This document shows, piece after piece, positions 18,570 to 26,894 of a DNA stretch of 64,000 bases. Position numbers and translations under genes: made by a program. Each line of letters starts with the position of its first letter. Position 1 is the first letter of the stretch. The notes under the pieces are model-generated. The model was not told the origin of the DNA. It ran no database searches and saw only the letters and a list, made by a program, of their open reading frames with translations. The DNA comes from Eubacteriales bacterium (GTDB lineage: Bacteria > Bacillota > Clostridia > Lachnospirales > Lachnospiraceae): positions 109,088 through 173,087 of the forward strand of contig JAUNPU010000004.1 of NCBI GenBank assembly GCA_030536555.1, in the 5' to 3' direction.

Positions 18570-19331
18570 TCACACCACCTGTCCCGATATCCTCTCGTCT
18601 GTGCTGCCTGCTCCGGACAACTTTCCTGCCGGCGCCGCCGGTTCTACGCTTGCCTGGATTGCCGGTTCTCTGCCTGCCAGCGTTTCCGGTTTTCTGCCTG
18701 CCTGCGCTTCTGATTCTCCGCCTGCCAGCCGCTTCCGAAGCTCTTCCTTCAGCCGCTCCACATCCCGGTCTGCAAAGCAGTATCCGTCCATACCGCAGGC
18801 CTTCGCCCCGTCGATATTCAACTGCAGATCATCAATAAACAGACACTCCTCCGGCCTCAGCCCGTACTTTTCAAACAGCCGCTCATAGATCTCTTTCTGG
18901 GGCTTCATCACTTTCTCCTCTGCCGAGAACAAAATCCCGTCAAAGCAGTCCACCGCCGGAATCACCTGCCGATAGCACTGCCGCAGCCGCAGGCTGGCAT
19001 TGGAACACAGGTAGATTCCATATCCATGCGCCTTCAATCCCCGCACCACCGGCTCCATCTCCCACATCGTACTCATGCAGTATAAGTGCCAGTCCCGCAT
19101 ACACAGCCGCGCCGCCTCATGTAGCCGCTCCGGCAGCCGTCCACAGATCTGCTTCATCGCCTGGTCTTCCGGAATCACGCCCATATCCAGAAGCACCCAC
19201 TCCGGCGAGATGAACACCGCCGTGCAAACCTGCTCCCGGTCCTTCTCGTCTGCAATATGATGGCGACACACATTCATGCCATCATAATTTACAAGTACCT
19301 TTCCCATATCAAATACAATATTTTTAATCAT
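18570..19331 (-). CDS. HAD-superfamily hydrolase with low-complexity repeat tail
   Basis: 253 residues. Residues 1-200 are a YihX-type haloacid dehalogenase phosphatase: motif I 'IVFDMGKVLVNYD', a threonine/serine motif II in 'GIYLCSNAS', Lys in 'EKVMKPQKEIYERL', and motif III 'CLFIDDLQLNIDGA'. Substrates of this group are sugar phosphates or similar small phosphates. The last 50 residues are an Ala/Gly/Pro/Glu-rich tail built from imperfect repeats (AGRKPE, AGREPA, ASVEPA), coded by a GC-rich imperfect DNA repeat just before the MATE gene. The tail is likely a recent slippage product. Confidence 0.88.
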   Translation of the reverse strand: MIKNIVFDMGKVLVNYDGMNVCRHHIADEKDREQVCTAVFISPEWVLLDMGVIPEDQAMKQICGRLPERLHEAARLCMRDWHLYCMSTMWEMEPVVRGLKAHGYGIYLCSNASLRLRQCYRQVIPAVDCFDGILFSAEEKVMKPQKEIYERLFEKYGLRPEECLFIDDLQLNIDGAKACGMDGYCFADRDVERLKEELRKRLAGGESEAQAGRKPETLAGREPAIQASVEPAAPAGKLSGAGSTDERISGQVV

Positions 19332-19488
19332 CTGTCAAAAAACCTCGCATCATCACAATTCGCTTTCGCAGGAATGCATTAGCTGATAAAAGTGTACCAT
19401 ATTTTTCGCAAAAAAGGAATGGGCTAGAGACTCCCTGTGTCGGAATTGTTTGCGAGATCAGAGTAATATCGCATAAGACAGATCATGC

Positions 19489-19742
19489 TTTGGACAATAA
19501 ATGGACATTATCGAAAAAATTATCCAATTTCCCCGCGATACGAGGAATGCAAGTTTACATAAAGTGCGTTTTGGACAATTATGTTTGAAATCCGGTCATT
19601 ATTATCCAAAATTTCAAGATTTTTGGATAATTTTCATGGATTTCAGGTCGGAATTGTCCAAACACCCCATTTTCATCTTAAAATCAAGTGTTCCCGTCAG
19701 GATTTTGGATAATTTTTCGGATTTTCGCCTATAATTGTCCAA
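19489..19742. repeat. Interspersed palindrome cluster B (4 units)
   Basis: Units lie at about 19489-19527, 19569-19611, 19621-19662 and 19703-19742. Each is flanked by TTTTGGACAATT-type and ATTATCCAAAA/ATTGTCCAAA-type arms; spacers are 41, 9 and 40 nt. The first two units read GGACAA...TTATCC and the last two GGATAA...TTGTCC, so the cluster is symmetric about the 9-nt spacer. It sits in the 526-nt gap between the HAD gene and the DUF4143 ATPase gene. The flanks 19332-19488 (HAD promoter side) and 19743-19857 show nothing further I can name. Confidence 0.85.
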
Positions 19743-19857
19743 TTCCCTTGCTGCAAGAACCATTACAATCGCCCTAGAAGGTCTTATATGTTCTTTTCAT
19801 ACAACCGCTGATACTCGCACGGATCGCCATGTATGAGTCGTAACGTAAAGCCTGTTG

Positions 19858-21201
19858 TTACAAACACATCGTCATATAAACCGGAAGACAGATTATCCCG
19901 TCTTCCACATGCAGATCCCTGGTATAGATAATGTAGGAATCACCCAGCCGTCCCCTGAATTTCTCCTGAAATTTATCCAGGGAACGGTGATTCCGGTAGG
20001 AAGACGACTTAACCTCCACGGGGCATATCTTTCGCTTCTTACGGATCAGGAAATCAATCTCCATCCTGTTCTCCGCATGTTCCCGGTCGCTTCTGGAATA
20101 GAAGAACAGCCGGTGTCCTCTGCTTCTCAGCATCTGAGCAACCATATTTTCAAGAAACATTCCTTCATTCAGCCCCAGACGGTCAAACAAAATTGCCTTA
20201 TAGACCTCCTCTTCCATCAGCTCCTGGTCAGAAAATGCATGGCTGAACAATAGCCCCGTATCTGCCATATAGCACTTTAATGTCATACGTTCCGTATTGA
20301 GCTCCAGACCTATCTCCGGGTCCGTGGAGTTAAAGCAGGTATTAATCATCATTGCTTCCTCCAGCCAGATAAATGCATCCTCATACTCCCGGAACCGCGC
20401 CTCCTTCTGAATCGATGCCAGCGAATACCGCTTCTCATGTTTGGAAAGCTGAGACGGTATTCCGTCAAATACAGACAGCACCTTGCTTTCATAGCCTTTG
20501 GCAAACTTTGTTACGTCGTTGCGATACAGGGCAAGAATCCTTCTCTTCACCCGGTCTGTCCGTTCAAAGTTCCTGGTATCCACATACTCCAGCACTGCCT
20601 GGGGCATACCGCCAACCAGCATGTACTGGCGAAACAGATTCATGACCTTGCGATGCAGCGCCTCACCCATCGGGCGCTTCTGATCAAAACAGTCTTTGAT
20701 ATAATCAACTGCTCCATCCTCCCCCATTGCATACAGAAACTCATCAAATGTCAGAGGATAGATTGTCAGCTTCTCTTCTTCTGATGGAATCACGATATGT
20801 TCCACATTCTGCTTGAGGGTAATCAGTGATCCGGTTTCCAGATAATCATATCGCCCGTCTGCCACCAGATGCTTCACCATCTGGCGTGCCTTCGGATACA
20901 TCTGCACCTCATCAAAAATAATCAGAGATTCTCTCGGATACAACTTCACTCCATAAAATACTGACAGCTTATTAAAAAACAAATCCCGGTCTGTCCCGTC
21001 ATGCTCAAATACCTCCAGAACCTGCTCAGATACATCAGAGAAATCAATCAACAGACAGGATCTGTACTCATTCTCTCCAAACTTTCTGGCAAGATAGCTC
21101 TTTCCCACACGCCTTGCCCCCTCCAGCAAAAGCGCTGTACTGCCGTCACTTTCCTGCTTCCACTGCTTCATCTTCTGATATGCGGATCTTCTGAGTTCCA
21201 T
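19858..21201 (-). CDS. AAA ATPase with C-terminal DUF4143 domain
   Basis: 447 residues. The N-terminal AAA_14-type ATPase has Walker A 'LLLEGARRVGKSYLARKFG' (residues 25-43) and Walker B 'ESLIIFDEVQMYP'. The C-terminal DUF4143 half has 'RMEIDFLIRKKRKICPVEVKSS', which resembles the D-x(n)-E-x-K core of PD-(D/E)XK nucleases. The family is abundant in anaerobes and of unknown role. The start has GGAGG upstream within 12 nt, and a 33-bp tandem repeat lies just before it. It is a single gene with no obvious partner. Confidence 0.9.
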   Translation of the reverse strand: MELRRSAYQKMKQWKQESDGSTALLLEGARRVGKSYLARKFGENEYRSCLLIDFSDVSEQVLEVFEHDGTDRDLFFNKLSVFYGVKLYPRESLIIFDEVQMYPKARQMVKHLVADGRYDYLETGSLITLKQNVEHIVIPSEEEKLTIYPLTFDEFLYAMGEDGAVDYIKDCFDQKRPMGEALHRKVMNLFRQYMLVGGMPQAVLEYVDTRNFERTDRVKRRILALYRNDVTKFAKGYESKVLSVFDGIPSQLSKHEKRYSLASIQKEARFREYEDAFIWLEEAMMINTCFNSTDPEIGLELNTERMTLKCYMADTGLLFSHAFSDQELMEEEVYKAILFDRLGLNEGMFLENMVAQMLRSRGHRLFFYSRSDREHAENRMEIDFLIRKKRKICPVEVKSSSYRNHRSLDKFQEKFRGRLGDSYIIYTRDLHVEDGIICLPVYMTMCL

Positions 21202-21237
21202 GACATCTGCCTCCTTTCACGCTGGTATTTTATCTTA

Positions 21238-21360
21238 TCACGTTTTCAAGACTTTTATACCGCCTGAAAATCACGTTTTCAAGGTTTCTTTAATACCATA
21301 TTATCACGTTTTCAAGGTTTCTTCAACGCCAGATTGTCACGTTTTCAAGGTTTCCGGCAA
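21238..21360. repeat. 33-bp direct repeat (4 copies) before the DUF4143 gene
   Basis: TCACGTTTTCAAG starts at 21238, 21271, 21304 and 21337, exactly 33 bp apart. Copies 2-4 share 18 bases (TCACGTTTTCAAGGTTTC), and the remaining 12-15 bases vary more. The array begins 37 bp before the ATPase start and fills most of the gap to the next gene. It looks like an iteron-type operator or protein-binding array. Confidence 0.8.
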
Positions 21361-21419
21361 AACAGAGGACCATCGCAGCAATGATATCTGCAACAGTCCC
21401 CTTCTCTCCATAACACCAT

Positions 21420-23690
21420 TTATTGAAATATCGAGCAGATCGCATTCCAGATCCGCTTAAAGATCATCCCGATCCGGGTGAACAAATTGCCTTCCGGGTG
21501 GAAAGTCTCATCCACCGCAGCTGCTTCCGCTGCATCCTCCTTGGTAATCTCTTTGGTCCGCACCACGATCTGCATGCTCCGCGGAGCCGGATTCTTCGCG
21601 GAAGTCAGAGATACGGTCTTCGTGTCCGTATCCAGATCCAGAATCGTCATATGCTCCCCGCTGAATTCATCCCATTTATCATCGATGGTGTCGAAAATCG
21701 TATTCTTGGCACCGCGCAGCACATCCGTCTGCGCCAGCCCGGAATCCGCCTGATCCAGCACGTCTGCCAGCCCCTGCAGGGTTGCTTTCATGCCGTCATT
21801 CAAGGGACCGCCCGCCGACTTGATCTGCTGCTCCATCGTGCCGAAGAACTCACTTAAGGATGACACGCCTGCTGCCGCCCGGTCCGTCATGGTTCCAAGA
21901 TCCCCCAGTGTCTGCAAGGCTTCCGGATGATACTCCTCCAGCGTCTGGTTCAGATCATCGATATCCACGCAGATATCCTCCGCCGCGTCACTGATCCGGG
22001 CGATATTTTCAAACAGATCCATGGATTCTGAAAGCGCCGCCTGGAAGTTTCCTTCCTGACTCTTGATGGCTGTAAGCACTGCCTCCGTCAGCTGCAAAAG
22101 TCCTGCCGCATCCTGCAACAGCCCGCTGTCACCGCTCATGCTTCCTGCTGACTGAAGGATTCCGCCCAGAGCCGGCTTCAGCTCATTGGGGATGGACCAG
22201 TTGGGGGCTGAGGCTGATCTGGCTGCACCGGCAGTCAGTCGGCTGCCGCCGCCCAGAACCTGCAATTCTCCTGCATCTGCTGCATCAGTTGTGTCTGTAT
22301 CATCTTCCTCCCGATCATCCACCAGCGGAATATCATCCTGAAGTGCCAGAAGCAGGTCCTCCACTTCCTCCGGATCGTAATCGGTCCCGTCCAGCTCAAG
22401 CCCTGCCAGAAGCTCTGCCTGTTCCTCCAGACTGGCTCCGCTGGCCTGCATCCGCATCAGCGCCTCCGCCAGACCGTTGACTGCCTCATTCAGCCCGCTT
22501 TGATTCTGCATGGCACTGGCAAGATCCGCCTCCGTCTTCTTTAAAAGCTGCTGGAATGCCGCATCCGCGTAGTCCATCTGCGGACTGCGAAGCATCTCTC
22601 CCAGCATCTCCACATCGTCCCGCAGATACCGGACCGTATCCTTCAGATCGCAGAGCTTCGGCTCCAGCTCATTGACGTCCGAAACCATCTCATTGACATC
22701 GCCGCGGATAGCGGTGAGGGCGTTCTGAGCCTGACTGGTGTGCTCCTGAAACGGTGTCAGGGACGCCGCCAGCTGATCAAGCCCCTCGATTGCCTGATCT
22801 GCCCTGGCGTACACCTCATCCTTGCCGGAATGGACGATCTCCCGGGCATCATCCAGCCCCCGAAGACCGTCTGCTGTCCCGGCAATGCCGCCCCGCATCT
22901 GGTCCAGGGTATCACACAGCACATCCATGCTGTCGCTGATGGCATCCTTGGAATCCTCCAGAGTCTCCTTGGCATCCCGCAGGTCCGCCACATGATCCAG
23001 CTGCCCCAGCGTCAGCGGCACCATCAGGAAGATCAGCCCGCCGAACTCGAAGTCATCGCTGCCGATGGCAATGGTGTAGTGGCACTCCTCTCCCGGAAGG
23101 GCGAAAAATACCACCGCGCTCATATTACCCACGGTCTGAATCTGTGCGCCCTCCGCCCGCAGGCTCAGCACACTGTCCCGGTCCACCATCGCCGTCAGAG
23201 TCAGCGCCATATTGGTCTGGTAGAAATCCGATACCTTCTTGTTTGGCACCAGATCCACTTGAATCTCCACCAGCCCTTTCTGCCCTGCCAGCTGCTGCGG
23301 CTCCGTCTTCACACCATTCAGCAGATAATTCACCTGAATATCCCAGGGAAGCTCCTCCCGCGTCGTCTTCGTGGTGCCTTCAAAGTAAAATGCCCCGTCT
23401 GCCGCCTTCACCGGGAAGCGGACGCTGCCGTCCTCCCCCGTCACAGGAGCTTCCTTCGTCGTCAGATTGGATACCTTCTCGTATGTACCGAAGTCACAGA
23501 TTTCTCCATCCTCCCGCACCTCATAGCGCTTCACCACGCTGCTCTCAGCAATCTCTCCCTGCTCATCCAGCGTTATGTATAAGGTCTCGTCGCAGTCAGG
23601 AGTCTGTACAGCGGCATAGGCCATAACCCCGCTCATGCAGGTCAGCACCGCTGCCAGCGCAGCGGCTGTCATTCGTCTCATATATTTCAT
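21420..23690 (-). CDS. Secreted coiled-coil partner protein of the MMPL transporter
   Basis: 756 residues with a signal peptide (MKYMRRM then a hydrophobic segment ending near AYA-AVQ) and a long region rich in heptads from about 235 to 660, broken by an acidic low-complexity stretch 'DDREEDDTDTTDAAD'. The segment 'FEFGGLIFLMVPLTLG' near 215 is hydrophobic. The last residues form an amphipathic end 'FTRIGMIFKRIWNAICSIFQ'. It overlaps the MMPL gene by 4 nt and has GGAGG 9 nt before its ATG. It resembles the YhgE/Pip-like accessory proteins found beside RND/MMPL pumps in Firmicutes. It may bridge pump and wall, but the function is inferred from position. Confidence 0.75.
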   Translation of the reverse strand: MKYMRRMTAAALAAVLTCMSGVMAYAAVQTPDCDETLYITLDEQGEIAESSVVKRYEVREDGEICDFGTYEKVSNLTTKEAPVTGEDGSVRFPVKAADGAFYFEGTTKTTREELPWDIQVNYLLNGVKTEPQQLAGQKGLVEIQVDLVPNKKVSDFYQTNMALTLTAMVDRDSVLSLRAEGAQIQTVGNMSAVVFFALPGEECHYTIAIGSDDFEFGGLIFLMVPLTLGQLDHVADLRDAKETLEDSKDAISDSMDVLCDTLDQMRGGIAGTADGLRGLDDAREIVHSGKDEVYARADQAIEGLDQLAASLTPFQEHTSQAQNALTAIRGDVNEMVSDVNELEPKLCDLKDTVRYLRDDVEMLGEMLRSPQMDYADAAFQQLLKKTEADLASAMQNQSGLNEAVNGLAEALMRMQASGASLEEQAELLAGLELDGTDYDPEEVEDLLLALQDDIPLVDDREEDDTDTTDAADAGELQVLGGGSRLTAGAARSASAPNWSIPNELKPALGGILQSAGSMSGDSGLLQDAAGLLQLTEAVLTAIKSQEGNFQAALSESMDLFENIARISDAAEDICVDIDDLNQTLEEYHPEALQTLGDLGTMTDRAAAGVSSLSEFFGTMEQQIKSAGGPLNDGMKATLQGLADVLDQADSGLAQTDVLRGAKNTIFDTIDDKWDEFSGEHMTILDLDTDTKTVSLTSAKNPAPRSMQIVVRTKEITKEDAAEAAAVDETFHPEGNLFTRIGMIFKRIWNAICSIFQ

Positions 23691-25924
23691 GCTGTTTCGC
23701 CTCCTTCTTGCTCTTCTGTCTTCTGCTGCATCAGAGCCTCCTGTATTTCATCCTCTCGTTCTGTGCCCTCTTGCGCCTTCTGCTCCCCGTCCTCCGGCTT
23801 CTTATCTTTTTGCTTCTTTTCTCTCTTCTTCTCCATCCGCAGCGCCGCCTTCTGCTGCTGCCTCTGAATCTGCTTGTCAAACAGGCTCAAGAGCGCCGGA
23901 AGCAGCGACAGCACCAGCACCATGCTGAGGATCGCGCCTCGTCCTACCAGCCGTCCCACCTGGGAGATGGCCTGAATGGATGAGGTAAAGTAAAGCAGGT
24001 ATCCCACCACCGTCAGGATACCGCCGGAGGTCAGGATCGACAGGGTGCTCTTGGAGATGGCGCGCATCTGCGCCTCCTGCCGGTCGTATTCCTTCCGGAA
24101 ACCCAGATAGTTGTTGGTCATCAGAATCGAGTAGTCGATGGTCGCCCCCAGCTGCAGGCAGCTTACGATAATATATCCGATGTAGATCATATTTTCCCCC
24201 ATAATATAGGGAAGGGTCATATTCAGGTAGATTGCCACCTCGATGGGGATGATGACCAGAATCGGCACAAAGACCGAGTGGAAGGTGATCATCACCACAA
24301 TCGCCACACCTGCCAGGGACAACAGCGACACTTTGTTGTAATCGTCCGTCAGAATATCCCGGATATCGATGGTCGTCGGCGTCATGCCGATCATATAGGC
24401 ATGTTCCGGATAATACTCCTTGATCACCCGGTCCAGCTCATTGCTGCAGGCAAATGCATAGTCGCTCTCCTGCTCCGTGTCCACGGAAATCATGATCCGC
24501 GCGTAGTCATCGGTCCGCATCTGGTCCCGGACTGCCTGAGGCAGAAAGCTCTCCGGAATTCCCGCCGGCAGGGTCCCCGCCATGGACAACGCGTAGTTCA
24601 CAAATGGCAGATCCTCCAGCGCCTCCGTCAGCTCCCGCTCCTGCACCACCGAGCCATTGGGCACCATGGCGATGACCGGGTTGGACTTGCCAAATGCGGC
24701 GTCAATCTCCTTTGTATCCTCATAGACCCGGGTTCCCGGAGAAGCGCCGATGGCATTGTCCCCGTACATAAAGTGGTTCATGCTCTGACCGAAGTAGCAG
24801 GGCACCGCCACCAGAATGGAGACGATGAACACCACATGGCGAATCCGGTGCATCAGCACCGCGAACCTGTCAAAGGACGGAAGGAACGGCTTATGGGCAG
24901 TTCTGGCAATCCGGTCGTCAAACTGCAGGATCAGCGCCGGCATCAGAAACAGCACCGCCGCCAGGCTGCAGATGATTCCCTTGGTCAGCACAAAGCCCAC
25001 ATCCTTACCGATGGTGAACCGCATAAATGCAATCACCAGAAATCCCACGATCGTGGTGGCGCCGCTTGCCAGAATCGAGCTGCAGGCTTCCTTAAGCGCT
25101 GCCTCCATGGCAAGATGCCGCTCCATTCCCTGACTCTTGTACCCGTTGAAGGTGTGCAGCAGGAATATGGAATAGTCCATGGATACCGCCAGCTGCAGGA
25201 TCGCCGCCGTGGAAAAGGTAAAGAAGGAAATCCGCCCGAACATGATGTTGGACCCCATATTCAGGATGATTGCCACCACCATAACGTAAATGAACAGAAA
25301 CGGCTCCATCCAGGAAGTGGTGGTCAGGGTCAGGATCAGCCAGATGATCACCAGCGCCACACCGATGGCCATGGCAATCTCTCTGGTAATGGACGCCTCC
25401 CGCTCCTTGCTGGCTACGGCACTTCCCGCGAAGCACCCCCGGTCCATGCCCACGATCCTGTATATCTGATTGATGGCTTTGTGGGTGGATTTATCCGAAT
25501 CCCCGTCCTCGAAGATGACCTCGAACACCGCATTGCCATCCTTGTAGAACTCGTCCGTCAGATCATTGTCCAGAAATCCGTCTCCCATATATACGTTGGT
25601 CGCCAGATCCGCGCCCACCACCAGGTCCACGCCGTCCACCTCGGATATCTGCTTTCTCAGGGACTTCGCCTCCTGCATGGACACGTCCTTCACCATAATG
25701 CGGGCTGTCCCCGGATATCCGAACTCCTCCTCCATCACATCCAGCGCCTGCTTGGTCGGCGCAAAGTCCGGCAGGTACTTGCTTAAATCATAGTTGACGC
25801 CCACAAATGGAAAGCAGATTGCGCAGACCACCGTCAGCACAAAGAAAATCCGCTTAATGTGAACCTCCTTTGTCACAATCAGATGAACAATCCGGTCGAA
25901 CCAGCTTTTATCCCTGTTTTTCAT
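23687..25924 (-). CDS. MMPL/RND-family transporter (YdfJ-like)
   Basis: 745 residues from the ATG at 25924, 7 nt after AGGTGG. Two similar halves are visible, each with an N-terminal helix, an extracellular loop of about 150 residues and five clustered helices. Signature phrases are 'AILQLAVSMDYSIFLLHTFN' and 'CLQLGATIDYSILMTNNYLGFR', whose Asp-Tyr pairs are the proton-relay sites of MMPL proteins. A charged Lys/Glu/Gln tail of about 60 residues ends the protein. It probably exports lipids or amphiphiles. It is followed by its secreted partner and faces a divergent TetR gene. Confidence 0.92.
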   Translation of the reverse strand: MKNRDKSWFDRIVHLIVTKEVHIKRIFFVLTVVCAICFPFVGVNYDLSKYLPDFAPTKQALDVMEEEFGYPGTARIMVKDVSMQEAKSLRKQISEVDGVDLVVGADLATNVYMGDGFLDNDLTDEFYKDGNAVFEVIFEDGDSDKSTHKAINQIYRIVGMDRGCFAGSAVASKEREASITREIAMAIGVALVIIWLILTLTTTSWMEPFLFIYVMVVAIILNMGSNIMFGRISFFTFSTAAILQLAVSMDYSIFLLHTFNGYKSQGMERHLAMEAALKEACSSILASGATTIVGFLVIAFMRFTIGKDVGFVLTKGIICSLAAVLFLMPALILQFDDRIARTAHKPFLPSFDRFAVLMHRIRHVVFIVSILVAVPCYFGQSMNHFMYGDNAIGASPGTRVYEDTKEIDAAFGKSNPVIAMVPNGSVVQERELTEALEDLPFVNYALSMAGTLPAGIPESFLPQAVRDQMRTDDYARIMISVDTEQESDYAFACSNELDRVIKEYYPEHAYMIGMTPTTIDIRDILTDDYNKVSLLSLAGVAIVVMITFHSVFVPILVIIPIEVAIYLNMTLPYIMGENMIYIGYIIVSCLQLGATIDYSILMTNNYLGFRKEYDRQEAQMRAISKSTLSILTSGGILTVVGYLLYFTSSIQAISQVGRLVGRGAILSMVLVLSLLPALLSLFDKQIQRQQQKAALRMEKKREKKQKDKKPEDGEQKAQEGTEREDEIQEALMQQKTEEQEGGETA

Positions 25925-26009
25925 ATACACACCACCTGCTATTCTACACTTTATCCACTACTTGACACTTATATTTTATTCAATAAAGTATCTATTAGAG
26001 AACATAACA

Positions 26010-26038
26010 TTGACTTTTGAACACGTGTCCATTATAAT
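26010..26038 (+). promoter_or_regulatory. Sigma-70-type promoter with embedded palindrome before the TetR gene
   Basis: TTGACT and TATAAT are separated by exactly 17 bp. Within the spacer lies GAACACGTGTCC (26019-26030), whose 8-bp core ACACGTGT is a perfect palindrome. This is where a TetR repressor would block polymerase. The same region serves the divergent MMPL operon, so one operator could control both directions. Confidence 0.75.
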
Positions 26039-26169
26039 ACTTATGTTGAGACCTAGCAATAAGCAATCATTTTCACAAGTGACGATTACTGGACATTTTG
26101 TCTGGTTAGTGTTGGATTGTGTAATCATTTTACATATTTGTACAGAATTATGAAGTCAGGAGGGATATC

Positions 26170-26754
26170 ATGAATGAACAAAAGCAGGACCGGCGCAGCC
26201 GCCGCACCCAGAAGCTGCTCAAGGACAGCCTTATTGAATTGATGCAGGAAAAAGAATTTAAGAATATTACGGTGAAGGACATCACCGAGCGGGCCGACTT
26301 GAACCGCGGCACCTTCTATCTCCACTACAGCGATACCTACCATCTGCTGCAGGACATTGAGGATGAAGTGCTGACCAGCTTTCAGGAGATGATCAACAGC
26401 TACAGTCACTCCTTCCACGGCAACTCTCTGCTGCCGATCCTGAACCCGATCATCCACTACATCGGAGAGAACGCCGCACTCTGCCACATCCTCTTCGAGA
26501 ACAATGCTTCCGTGGACTTTCTGGACCGCTTCCACCATCTGATCCATCAGAACGGTCTGGAGATCATCCGCGCCATGTTCCCGGGCGCAGACACCCCGGT
26601 CACCAACTGCTTCTTCGAGTTCATAACCTACGGACTGATCGGGATGCTGAAGCAGTGGGTCGATTCCGGTCAGCAGCTTCCCAGAAAAAAGCTGGCAGAG
26701 CTGGCAGACAAGGCGATCATGGGGACCGCCGAGCGGCTGCTGTCTGCATCCTGA
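26170..26754 (+). CDS. TetR/AcrR-family transcriptional regulator
   Basis: 194 residues. The N-terminal helix-turn-helix is clear ('TQKLLKDSLIELMQEKEFKNITVKDITERADLNRGTFYLHYSD'), followed by the all-helical ligand domain of the group often annotated as TetR C-terminal of Firmicutes. CAGGAGGGATATC precedes the ATG. It is divergent from the MMPL pump and its partner, the standard arrangement for a drug- or lipid-responsive pump repressor. The ligand is not predictable. Confidence 0.93.
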   Translation: MNEQKQDRRSRRTQKLLKDSLIELMQEKEFKNITVKDITERADLNRGTFYLHYSDTYHLLQDIEDEVLTSFQEMINSYSHSFHGNSLLPILNPIIHYIGENAALCHILFENNASVDFLDRFHHLIHQNGLEIIRAMFPGADTPVTNCFFEFITYGLIGMLKQWVDSGQQLPRKKLAELADKAIMGTAERLLSAS

Positions 26755-26773
26755 GTGGCTGCCGGGCGGCACA

Positions 26774-26870
26774 ACCGCTATCCGCCGGGCAACCGTCACT
26801 CTGCCGGGCACCAACCGCTGTCCGCCGGGCAACCGTCACTCTGCCGGGCACCAACCGCCATCCACCGGAC
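26774..26870. repeat. 40-bp GC-rich tandem repeat after the TetR gene
   Basis: TCCGCCGGGC recurs at 26781 and 26821, and the whole 40-bp unit (CCGGGCAACCGTCACTCTGC and its flank) is almost identical in two full copies with a degenerate third. It fills most of the gap between the convergent TetR and acyltransferase genes and may act as a transcription roadblock or be a slippage product. Confidence 0.7.
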
Positions 26871-26894
26871 AGCCGCCGCACCGGGCAGGCGTTC

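Noticed and set aside
21238..21360. Possible CRISPR array of 33-bp period
   Set aside because: Only the first 13-18 bases are conserved, leaving spacers of about 15 bases, and there are no cas genes; a phased operator array is a better reading.
24278..25786. 502-codon open frame on the plus strand
   Set aside because: Antisense to the MMPL transporter, with His/Gln/Arg-rich low-quality sequence and no start signal.
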